DNA of 64,000 nt from Thereva unica (Eukaryota > Arthropoda > Insecta > Diptera > Therevidae): NCBI GenBank assembly GCA_949987705.1, contig OX465286.1:9861959-9925958 (forward strand). The letters are read 5' to 3'. The translations under genes and the position numbers were made by a program. Shown here one piece after another: positions 1 through 9,345 of the stretch. Position 1 is the stretch's first letter; every line of letters begins with the position of its first letter. The notes beneath the pieces are model-generated. The model was given only the letters and a program-made list of their open reading frames with translations, was not told the origin of the DNA and made no database searches.

Positions 1-1787
1 GGCCCGACGTTGGCATACGATAAGGGCCCGACGTTGGCATACGACAAGGGCCCGACGTTGGCATACGACAAGGGCCCGACGTTGGCATACGACAAGGGCC
101 CGACGTTGGCATACGACAAGGGCCCGACGTTGGCATACGACAAGGGCCCGACGTTGGCATACGACAAGGGCCCGACGTTGGCATACGACAAGGGCCCGAC
201 GTTGGCATACGACAAGGGCCCGACGTTGGCATACGACAAGGGCCCGACGTTGGCATACGACAAGGGCCCGACGTTGGCATACGACAAGGGCCCGACGTTG
301 GCATACGACAAGGGCCCGACGTTGGCATACGACAAGGGCCCGACGTTGGCATACGACAAGGGCCCGACGTTGGCATACGACAAGGGCCCGACGTTGGCAT
401 ACGACAAGGGCCCGACGTTGGCATACGACAAGGGCCCGACGTTGGCATACGACATGGGCCCGACGTTGGCATACGACAAGGGCCCGACGTTGGCATACGA
501 CAAGGGCCCGACGTTGGCATACGACAAGGGCCCGACGTTGGCATACGACATGGGCCCGACGTTGGCATACGACAAGGGCCCGACGTTGGCATACGACAAG
601 GGCCCGACGTTGGCATACGACAAGGGCCCGACGTTGGCATACGACAAGGGCCCGACGTTGGCATACGACAAGGGCCCGACGTTGGCATACGATAAGGGCC
701 CGACGTTGGCATACGACAAGGGCCCGACGTTGGCATACGACAAGGGCCCGACGTTGGCATACGACAAGGGCCCGACGTTGGCATACGACAAGGGCCCGAC
801 GTTGGCATACGACAAGGGCCCGACGTTGGCATACGACAAGGGCCCGACGTTGGCATACGACAAGGGCCCGACGTTGGCATACGACAAGGGCCCGACGTTG
901 GCATACGACAAGGGCCCGACGTTGGCATACGACAAGGGCCCGACGTTGGCATACGACAAGGGCCCGACGTTGGCATACGACAAGGGCCCGACGTTGGCAT
1001 ACGACAAGGGCCCGACGTTGGCATACGACAAGGGCCCGACGTTGGCATACGACAAGGGCCCGACGTTGGCATACGACAAGGGCCCGACGTTGGCATACGA
1101 CAAGGGCCCGACGTTGGCATACGACAAGGGCCCGACGTTGGCATACGACAAGGGCCCGACGTTGGCATACGACAAGGGCCCGACGTTGGCATACGACAAG
1201 GGCCCGACGTTGGCATACGACAAGGGCCCGACGTTGGCATACGACAAGGGCCCGACGTTGGCATACGACAAGGGCCCGACGTTGGCATACGACAAGGGCC
1301 CGACGTTGGCATACGACAAGGGCCCGACGTTGGCATACGACAAGGGCCCGACGTTGGCATACGACAAGGGCCCGACGTTGGCATACGACAAGGGCCCGAC
1401 GTTAGCATATGACAAGGGCCCGACGTTGGCATACGACAAGGGCCCGACGTTGGCATACGACAAGGGCCCGACGTTGGCATACGACAAGGGCCCGACGTTG
1501 GCATACGACAAGGGCCCGACGTTGGCATACGACAAGGGCCCGACGTTGGCATACGACAAGGGCCCGACGTTGGCATACGACAAGGGCCCGACGTTGGCAT
1601 ACGACAAGGGCCCGACGTTGGCATACGACAAGGGCCCGACGTTGGCATACGACAAGGGCCCGACGTTGGCATACGACAAGGTCCCGACGTTGGCATACGA
1701 CAAGGGCCCGACGTTGGCATACGACAAGGGACCGACGTGGGCATACGACAAGGGCCCGGCGTTGGCATACGACAAGGGACCGACGTT
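1..1787. repeat. 24-bp satellite/minisatellite array, about 74 units
   Basis: A GC-rich 24-bp unit repeats head to tail from the first base (the array is cut by the window edge) to about 1787. Because 24 is divisible by 3 and the unit has no stop in this frame, it reads as an open frame of repeating AYDKGPTL. I take this as an accident of unit length: there is no plausible promoter or termination context and the frame runs on into (TA)n. Units are almost identical in the interior (rare variants at about 21, 454, 551, 693 and 1401) and decay only in the last four or five, the usual pattern of homogenised satellite with a degenerate edge. Confidence 0.97.
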
Positions 1788-1804
1788 GATATATATATAT
1801 ATAC

Positions 1805-1868
<64 letters not shown>
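1788..1868. repeat. (TA)n microsatellite
   Basis: An almost pure TA run with one ACGG interruption near 1802 directly follows the satellite. Its last TA (1865-1866) serves as the target site of the Tigger element, whose left end starts at 1867. Confidence 0.95.
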
Positions 1869-1870
<2 letters not shown>

Positions 1871-1971
1871 AATACCTCGCATAGTACTGCTTCTATCAGT
1901 ACGGTTTCTCTATAGTACTCTAAAAAAAATAATAAAATTAAATTTTCAAAATAATTTTTTTTTTAAATAAA

Positions 1972-2090
1972 ATTTTTGGTATTTTCACTTTATTATGAAA
2001 ACATACAATTTTCGGTATTTTCCCTTTATAATGAAAACGTTAAATTTTCGGTACATACATATATGTATTTTTCCTTTATTATGAAAACAT
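1972..2090. repeat. Subterminal direct repeats in Tigger left end
   Basis: Three imperfect direct repeats combine a TTTTCGGTA motif with a segment close to CTTTATTATGAAAACATAC. They lie between the left inverted repeat and the transposase gene, where subterminal transposase-binding repeats are often found. That role is inferred from position only. Confidence 0.6.
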
Positions 2091-2439
2091 ACGGCACGCG
2101 CTCGCCAATGTATAGGCGGCGACAAATCCAAGTTGGCGCTGTGTTGGCGAGTGTGGCCCATGAAGCGGTGAGATTACCCTGCCACAAAATCGCTTCATTT
2201 GTGTGGCGTACCGACCCATTTTCTCTAAATCACTCCTGGAGCCGAAAATGCAGAGAGCAAAATTTTCGGTTCGCTCTCAAGAGCGATTAAAAATGAAAAT
2301 GGGAATTTAGCTGTCGCTCCGAGCTGAGTCAAATGTAATAAAGATCGGAGTTTAATTTTGTTAGTTTTCGATTTTTAATCGTAGAGTAAGTTGACTTTTG
2401 GATACTAATTAGATTTTACTTTTTAATTTAAAAAATAAA

Positions 2440-4125
2440 ATGAGTGAAATAAGAAAGTGTGAAAGTGACTCTACCACCAATAAACGCAATTGGCTCACTT
2501 TAGAACAAAAGCTTAATGTTATTAAACTTCATGAAGAAGGTGCTTCTTTTGCTAAAATAGGAAGAGAAAAAGGAATGAACGAAGCGTCAGTTCGAAAAAT
2601 TGTGAAAAATAAAGATCAATACAAATCGCAAGGTATAGCTACAGCGTCTTATTTGTCAAAAGTAGTGACCAGAATTAGAAGCCCTCGAATAGTTAACATG
2701 GAGCGGCTATTATCTATATGGATAGAAGACCTTAATCAAAAACGTATTCCACTTAGTCAAATGGAAATTCAAGCAAAAGCACTAACACTTTACAAAGACT
2801 TGCAGACTAAAGATGGAGCAGAAAACGAAGTTGCGGGAGCTAGTGAAACTTTTACGGCAAGTCGTGGATGGTTTTTTCGTTTTAAGGAAAGAACTGGTAT
2901 ACACAATGTGCGTATTGTTGGTGAATCTGCAAGTGCAGATAAAGAGGCTGCTTTAAGATATCCAAAAGAGTTATCTGAAATTATAGAAAAAGGTGGCTAC
3001 AAAGATGAACAAATATTCAACGTTGACGAGACAGGATTATACTGGAAAAAGTTACCGTCACGCACTTTTATAGCAGTCAATGAGAAGTCATGTCCAGGAT
3101 ATAAAATCTCAAAAGATCGTCTTACACTATTATTAGGTGGTAATGCAGCAGGAGATTTTAAATTAAAACCGATGCTTGTATACCGTGCGGAAAATCCTCG
3201 AGCTCTTAAGGGTTTATCAAAAAATAATTTCCCGGTATTGTGGCGTTCAAATAAAAAAGCGTGGGTCACAAAAATTTTATTTGAAGATTGGTTCACGAAC
3301 TATTTTTGCCCTACAACAAAACGGTATTGTCGAGAAAATGGGTTGGATTTTAAGATTTTATTAATTTTAGATAATGCTCCAGGTCATCCCACCGATCTTA
3401 GAGATTTAAATGAAAATGTTCAAATAACATTTCTTCCACCAAATACGACATCGTTACTTGAACCGATGGATCAAGGTGTCATTGCAACATTTAAGAGCTA
3501 TTATTTACGCCGCACTTTTTCACAAGCCATTAAAGCAACAACAGGAGAAAATGCGCCTACTTTAACAGAATTTTGGAAGCGTTACAACATTAGAAATGTT
3601 ATCGAAAATATAGGCGAAGCATGGCATGAAGTGACACCAAACAATATGAGAGCCGTTTGGAAACATATCATACCGCATTGTGCTAATGATTTCATTGGTT
3701 TTGAGACGCATTTTTCGGAAGTTACCAATAACATAGTAGAGCTTGGACATCAACTTGGTTTCGAAGATCTGGATTCTGACAACGTGATTGAATGCATTCA
3801 ATCTAGCACGAACGAGCTCGATAATGAAACACTTATTAACATAGAAGAGCAACGAGCTTATGAAGAACAGAATGACAACTCAGACAACGATGACTGTGTT
3901 GAAATGTCTGCAGAAGATTTAACGGCTGCACAGCTTTCAAAAATTATTGGAATGGTCGAAAAAGTTTCAGATCATATAATGGAAGTTGATCCTAATATCG
4001 AACGTAGCATTACAATTCGTCGAACAATAAACAATGCAATTCGTTGCTACAAAGAATTGTATGAGGAGAAACGACCAAAAATGATCCAGACATCGTTACT
4101 GCAATTTTTTGGCAATAAAAAATGA
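2440..4125 (+). CDS. Tigger/pogo-family transposase (561 aa, uninterrupted)
   Basis: Encodes a CENP-B/pogo-like DDE transposase that would bind the element's ends and cut and paste it at TA sites in the nucleus. Domains in order: an N-terminal psq-type helix-turn-helix (about residues 19-61, LTLEQKLNVIKLHEEGAS onward), a CENP-B-type second helix-turn-helix (about 85-155, ending near GWFFRFKERTGI), then a DDE_1 catalytic core. Visible catalytic aspartates are D196 in FNVDETGLYW, D311 in LILDNAPGH and D344 in EPMDQGV; the 32 residues between the last two fit the pogo/Tigger group. The acidic C-terminus (EEQNDNSDNDD) is also common in the family. Length is normal and there is no internal stop, so it could encode active protein. 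The start is the first ATG after an AT-rich leader. Expression is unknown. Confidence 0.93.
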   Translation: MSEIRKCESDSTTNKRNWLTLEQKLNVIKLHEEGASFAKIGREKGMNEASVRKIVKNKDQYKSQGIATASYLSKVVTRIRSPRIVNMERLLSIWIEDLNQKRIPLSQMEIQAKALTLYKDLQTKDGAENEVAGASETFTASRGWFFRFKERTGIHNVRIVGESASADKEAALRYPKELSEIIEKGGYKDEQIFNVDETGLYWKKLPSRTFIAVNEKSCPGYKISKDRLTLLLGGNAAGDFKLKPMLVYRAENPRALKGLSKNNFPVLWRSNKKAWVTKILFEDWFTNYFCPTTKRYCRENGLDFKILLILDNAPGHPTDLRDLNENVQITFLPPNTTSLLEPMDQGVIATFKSYYLRRTFSQAIKATTGENAPTLTEFWKRYNIRNVIENIGEAWHEVTPNNMRAVWKHIIPHCANDFIGFETHFSEVTNNIVELGHQLGFEDLDSDNVIECIQSSTNELDNETLINIEEQRAYEEQNDNSDNDDCVEMSAEDLTAAQLSKIIGMVEKVSDHIMEVDPNIERSITIRRTINNAIRCYKELYEEKRPKMIQTSLLQFFGNKK

Positions 4126-4501
4126 ATTAAAACATTAGAATTTAAAGTGAATTGTTTTTGTTTATGTTTTTTAAATCAACTTTTTTTTATTTATTTAAAT
4201 TTATTTATGTACATACATACTTGTTTTTTTGTTCAGTTATTTTTAATAATTTGAAAATGAAATGAATTGTTTTTGTTTGTTTAGTTTTAAAATGAATTGT
4301 TTTTATTCGTTAAGTTATTTTAAATATGTACAATGTTTGAATATACATACATACATATGTAGGTACATACATATGTACTGCATACTCTCGTTTTTTATTG
4401 AAAAGCAACAAAACAAATTACATATATGTATGTATGTAACAAATTATAGTTTTTTGACTCGATTATCATCATCATGTCCTTTAATCTCCTTCATAGGGGT
4501 A

Positions 4502-4548
4502 TAGGGCCTGTAAATAGGCGCATAGGGCCTGTAAATAGGCGCATAGGG
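4502..4548. repeat. Short tandem repeat in Tigger right end
   Basis: A 21-bp unit beginning TAGGGCCTGTAAATAGGCG is repeated a little over twice inside the right subterminal region of the Tigger element. Confidence 0.75.
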
Positions 4549-4630
4549 CCCGAGTGCCTCGATTAGTCCGGTTTCAAATAGTACGGCAAAATGGTGGAAC
4601 CGATTAACCGTACTATGCGAGGTATTCCTG

Positions 4631-4712
4631 TATACGAAAAAAAAATAGATTGTATAGATTGAACAGTACAAAGGAGCTTTCCCTAAGCCTCTAGTCTCTC
4701 ACATAAAAAAAA
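4631..4712 (+). mobile_element. 3' fragment of a dispersed SINE
   Basis: Matches the 3' part of the SINE at 28431-28895: TATACGAAAAAA, AGATTG, CAGTACAAAGG, then CTTTCCCTAAGCCTCTAGTC and a CACATAAAAAAAA tail. Other truncated copies lie at about 32497-32606 and 49985-50160. The Tigger element abuts its 5' side, so the missing 5' part was either never there or lost to the (TA)n run. Confidence 0.8.
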
Positions 4713-4775
4713 GCTTAGGAATCATTTCTTTGCATTACTAGCCCATCATGTCGTTTAGGTCATGGTGCAATTTCT
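4711..4775 (+). repeat. Short dispersed repeat, second copy near 40295
   Basis: The segment AGCTTAGGAATCATTTCTTT, followed by a TACTAGCC-CATCATGTCGTT core and a GGT-ATG motif, has a clear relative at about 40295-40350. Both are short and of unknown origin. From here to about 5399 I see no gene: the DNA is single-copy-looking, with stops in all frames. Confidence 0.5.
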
Positions 4776-5399
4776 ATTAAAAAGCATAGGACCCATCTGT
4801 AGGCGTTACCTTTGGGGGGATTAGTCTGATATCCCTTTCCTTTGTGAGTATCCCGCAATAGCGAGGAGCAGGATATTGTTTAAGCGACTAGGCGAACTGC
4901 CGAACAAGCCTAAAAATTTGAGGTATAAGTTTGTAGTATAATAGGCCAATGGTGTAAATTTGAACCCAGTACCTCACCAAGGGGGAAAAACATAGTTTGA
5001 GTTTGAAGAGAATAGGATAGGGTTGCAGGGTCTGGGTTATGTTAGAGTAGATGGCGATAAGCTTTTCATTTGTATCCCAGATTGTCGTAGTAGTTCGGAA
5101 ATACTTAGTACGGGATATTGTGTTTATAAACGAACTTTTAGACTGTATTATGCGTGAAAATATGGATTACATGGTGCGTGTGTGTGAGGGTGAGCCGACC
5201 GGGTTAGTCTTGTGTTGCTAGAAAAATATTGCCGTAAGTGATAATTTCGGTGGAACAGTAGATATATAGCAGTACTATTGCGAAAGAACGCTGCGCTTAC
5301 GTTTTAACATGGTAATTGCAGGAGAAAGTTTAGCAAATTCCTGTAAAGAAAGAAGATAGGGAATGAATGCTATGTCAGCAGGACATGTGGAAAGCCGAA

Positions 5400-5475
5400 A
5401 TTTATGCCGGGCGGCGTGGAATCGAACCACCAACCTCTGGAATGATAGTCATGCATCTTACCCTAGGGTAGTATA
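5400..5475 (-). mobile_element. tRNA-like SINE head (degenerate)
   Basis: On the minus strand, a box-A-like TAGGGTAAGATGCATGA is followed by CCAGAGGTTGGTGGTTCGAT, whose GGTTCGATTCC is a perfect RNA polymerase III B box. The segment after it resembles the post-head segment of the SINEs at 28.9 and 30.9 kb (TTTCGGCTTTCCACA against TTTCGCCTTTCCAAC). It does not fold as a normal tRNA, so I call it a SINE head or pseudo-tRNA. The 3' limit of the SINE is not clear. Confidence 0.55.
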
Positions 5476-5479
5476 TAGG

Positions 5480-7009
5480 CTGGTATTTTATATTTAGTTG
5501 TTGGAACTCGAGTTCTTTCTTATACTTAATAAGAGTGATTGAAATACTTTTTTATGTACATATAGGGTTTTGATGCATATCTTAAATAAATAGAGTTAAA
5601 TAGGGGTTCATACAAAATCTTAAATAACATTTAACAAAATTGCTTAAAACTATCTGTGGTACAATTAGGAATTTAATTTATCATAGCTATATATATAAAA
5701 AAAAAAGGATTAACAATTATTTCACCATTTCATTATCTGGAATATGTTTTTAAAAATGTCCATTTTGTTTTAATGGTGATATTTTGTTAAACCCAATATT
5801 TTTTTGTTTGTTTGTTTTTTTTTTTTTTATTTGTAAACATAACTTCTTGACTTAAACAACAATAATAAAAATAATAAATAATAATACCAACAGTTGAAAT
5901 TCTGTCGTCGCATATAGGTGTGTTCAACAACGTTATTCCTCTTTTTAAAACAATATATAATATTAAGCACGTTTTCGGTGTTTAAGTTTATTTTAATTAG
6001 TTTTGACCTGTACGTATGAATGTACGTTATATGTAAACATATTTAGCACCAACTTTTATTTTTTAACTTTTCACCCACCACCAACCAACTACACTTCAAA
6101 CTTCTCACTTAACTGTGATTCACAACTTGAAATTTAAGACCATGTATGTGCAATAAAAGTTCGAGTTAGACACAATACAATTTTGTTGAGACTTTAGTTT
6201 AAGAAAATAAAGAATAAAAATAAAATCAAGATGGCCGTACCAAAATAACAGATCGAGTCTGCGCAATTGTTTTTTTTTTGTTAGATTGATTCGATTCCAT
6301 TGAAAATAAATCAGTATTGGAGGTGGGAGTTTTTTTTTTTTTTTGTCAATAATATAATAACGAATTTTTAACGTATTTTTAACGAAAATAAATACAAAAT
6401 GGCTGACCATATTCTGGGTAATTAACAAAAAAGGATCAAAGATCAATATTTTTTGTGAAATGCCGCTCAATCGAACGTGAGAAATAAGGTCGAAAGAGGT
6501 ATGAAATTCATGTAGCTTTAGCATCACCTTTTAGTCGAGAGAGAGAGAGCAATTTACACCCGGTTTGTTGTATATTATAGTATATAAAACGTGTAGTAGG
6601 GGTCGAATGTTTTATTTTTCGGTCTACTATAGATTTAATTTTATGAGACTTTAAGGCGTTTTAGATTTACATAATTTTAAAGAGATAAGTTTATAGGTTT
6701 TAAAAATTCGAAAATGGTGTAAAAAGTAAGAAAAAAAATAATAATTTGGAATGTAAAGTAGTTGCTTTATTGTTTTAGAGCTACTGTTTGGGCAAAAACT
6801 ATCCTTTATGATTAGACTGAAAATGAATTTATTGGGATAAAAGCAATGTTATCATATAAATATTAAAACAGTTTTTTTTTTTACTTTTTATTTATTTATT
6901 TTTTCTTCACTAACCAAAAGTGTCGACCCATGTTTGTTCAAAATAGTTGTAGGATGTTATAAATGAAATGTATATTTTTTTTTTATCATCGATTTATTTT
7001 TTAATATCT
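5480..7009. other. AT-rich non-coding stretch
   Basis: No coding region, RNA gene or bounded transposon is visible. The stretch has homopolymer T/A runs, a short GA run near 6539-6549 and frequent stops in all frames. Confidence 0.7.
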
Positions 7010-7190
7010 TTGAAGTTGGTCTAGATGGCAGTTGGTCTAGAAACCAAGATCAATGAAGAAGTTGGTCTAGAAACAACCAAGATCAATGGACTAAGAGAAG
7101 TTGGTTTAAAAACTAGATATCAATGGATCAAGAGAAGTAGAAATGGTTAATATAGAAACCAGATCCCAATAGACCAATCTAAAGTAAAAC
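7010..7190. repeat. Degenerate 40-45 bp tandem repeats
   Basis: About four diverged units share GAAGTTGGTCTAGAAAC plus a variable AAGATCAATGGACCAAGAGA-like half. The spacing is irregular and no coding content is visible. Confidence 0.65.
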
Positions 7191-8182
7191 CAGAGAACGA
7201 AGTTGTGTTGTTATATATTGTATAGATCGACGGTTTGATGTCTCAATTATAGAAAATACTTAGGAATATCACTATTTATTATAAACGAAACGAGTTTATT
7301 CTCTCCATGTTTAGGATTTAATAACAACGCCACCATAATGTTAGGTAATGATATGAAAAAATTTCCTCTGTGCTATGTTGGTAGAGAGCTAAGGAACCAA
7401 TTTATTTTAGTGGTTTCCAAAAGTAGTAAAAGATACAGAAAAAAAAACAAGACCAATTTGAGAGTTTTTTTTTTGTGTGTATAAAAATAAAATAAAATCT
7501 CTCACGAAGTCTCGATTGTGGGGGCCAATGATGATGGGAAAACGAAGGGCCTCTTTTTTATGCCATTTCATCTAGGTAACTTTATTATTATTATTATTAT
7601 TATGTTTTTTTTTTTTCGAATGTACATATTTAGTAGTTTCTGATTTGTCAGAATTTTTTTCTTAAATATATTTTCTACATCAAAATTTTATTTTCTTATT
7701 TTTTTTTTGTATATAGAATCTCTTCGCTCATCTTAAATGTTTAGTTCTTGGATTTCATTGCTTTATGGTGATCATCAAAAGGGATAGAGAATAAAAATCT
7801 TACACATATACCTATATTTTTAGTTGTTGTTGTTGTTTTTTTTTTCTTGTAGAATACGCGCATAGACATACAATTTATTACACCAAGACGTTAATCTGTT
7901 GACACAGTGGGGAGTTGGGGATATAAATTTTGTTTTGTATTGTAGATTTTTTGAATAAATACATGTTTTCTCATAATATAGATTTTTTTTAGAGTGGTAC
8001 AATCGGACATTGTTAATAGTAAAAAAAAATTTTTTTTTAATGGGACATGGATGATTTTATATGTTTTCTTTTCATATTTTATATGTTCATCAATAATGTT
8101 TGTTCCAATTAGACTCTTCTTAATTGAAATATAAAATTTAATATATATACATATACAGGGTACATATATATATATATATATA
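7191..8182. other. AT-rich non-coding stretch with simple repeats
   Basis: Contains a (TTA)n run near 7581-7601, a (GTT)n run near 7824 and (TA)n near 8160. No gene is supported. Confidence 0.7.
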
Positions 8183-8336
8183 TACAGGGTGTCCCACATA
8201 AACTTACAAAGCGGCCGGCTGTGGATAGGTCTTGGATAGACGAACAAAAAATCGTATGGGTGGGGGGGGGGGTTAACGGTTTAGCCGCTAGGGCGTTTTG
8301 AAGTTTTTTTGCTAAATTTTTACATATCACCCTGTA
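8183..8336. mobile_element. Short TIR repeat (TACAGGGTG...CACCCTGTA)
   Basis: Nine-base inverted ends TACAGGGTG (8183-8191) and CACCCTGTA (8328-8336) bound about 154 bp with an internal G-rich run (8261-8271). Ends of the form TACAGGGTGTCCC are a recurrent motif of interspersed repeats in insects. A flanking TACAGGGTA at about 8153 sits just outside. The superfamily cannot be told and no target duplication is certain inside the AT-rich flanks. Confidence 0.5.
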
Positions 8337-8874
8337 TTTTTGTAACCGTATAACCTATTTTCATGGTTATGGTACCAGTGCACGCAGAATTCCTCCACCT
8401 ATCTACAACGGTAAAAACAATGGTCCTATCTTACCAACTTTTGGAGTTATGAATCGCCAAAAATTTTGTTATTTTTTCACTAAAATTTCAACTAAAACCA
8501 CCTTTTTCTCCAAAAAATACGTGATAAACCAATATTTTTTTTTAAAAAGTTAGAAAGCTTGGACAATTTCCTATGAATAATGTATAATAACTTTTACGCT
8601 AGGGCCTTTACTTTTGAAGTTGTAAGCAATTTTAATGTTAAAATTTGTCTAATTTGGTGCTTATTTGGTACTTTTCGATAATATCCTTTACTATAGGATT
8701 TCAATTGTTATATATACATATATAGATATATTCCGGTGATATATATTTATTACAATTGCTAAAAATGACGGTTTATGTTCTATTTAGTTAATTCTAGTAA
8801 GAAATCTATTAAAATCGTATGTTGATTGTGTAAAAAACACGTTATTATATATAATAGGTGGCATTCTGGTTGGT
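8337..8874. other. Non-coding stretch, possibly more of the same repeat
   Basis: No open reading frame of note. The style of the sequence (CCAAAAATTTTG, AAAACCACCTTTTTC) suggests old repeat DNA, but I cannot bound it. Confidence 0.4.
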
Positions 8875-9344
8875 GAGTGACGTGACTACGAAGGAGACGC
8901 GATGAAGCACGCCTTCAACTGTCGCCTTCACATTTATCGAGAAAAATGTCACTTCACACGACACAACTTGCAACAATTAAATACGAATTTAGTCGATTTG
9001 CTTGCCAGAAATCTAGTTAGAATTGACAATGAGAATACCAATTTAAGATAGAAGTGAAAACATCTGTCACGTCACTCGACAACGAGAGTCAAAGGCTGAT
9101 AAATATATTGAGTGACGTGACTACGAAGGAGACGCAATGAAATGCCTTCAACTGTCGCCTTCACATTTATCGAGAAAAATGTCACATCACACGACACAAC
9201 TTGCGACAATTAAATACGAATTTAGTCGATTTACTTGCCAGAAATCTAGTTAGAATTGACAATGAGAATACCAATTTAAGATCGACGTGAAAACATCTGT
9301 CACGTCTCTCGACAACGAGAGTAAGGCTGATAAATAATATATTG
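8875..9344. repeat. 235-bp tandem duplication with inverted-repeat edges
   Basis: Two near-identical units follow head to tail, starting at 8875 and 9110 (period 235), and the first bases of the unit recur at 9344. Within unit 1, GAGTGACGTGAC (8875-8886) is exactly inverted at 9066-9077; in unit 2 the right arm carries one change. Units differ by a few substitutions and small indels, such as AAGCACGCC against AAATGCC. The 203-bp segment between the inverted ends looks like a MITE that was tandemly duplicated. No coding content. Confidence 0.85.
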
Positions 9345-9345
9345 A

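Larger units (their letters stand above)
1867..4630 (+). mobile_element. Tigger/pogo-type DNA transposon, apparently complete
   Basis: Terminal inverted repeats of 21 bp are visible: the right end (4610-4630), reverse-complemented, starts CAGGAATACCTCGCATAG, and the left end (1867-1887) is the same except that the first base is T instead of C. Both ends are flanked by TA (1865-1866 and 4631-4632), the Tc1/mariner-superfamily target duplication, and CAGG-A/C-ATACC is the typical Tigger terminus. The element is 2,764 bp with one uninterrupted transposase gene. Its left flank is (TA)n and its right flank is a SINE fragment. The first-base mismatch is the only terminal defect seen. Confidence 0.93.

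Noticed and set aside
10..1869. 619-codon open frame of AYDKGPTL repeats as a protein gene
   Set aside because: It is the 24-bp satellite read in one of its stop-free frames; it runs into (TA)n and has no gene context. A second frame of the same array is also open.
5400..5475. Functional tRNA gene on the minus strand
   Set aside because: The B box is perfect but no cloverleaf with a normal anticodon arm could be drawn; it is followed by SINE-like sequence.
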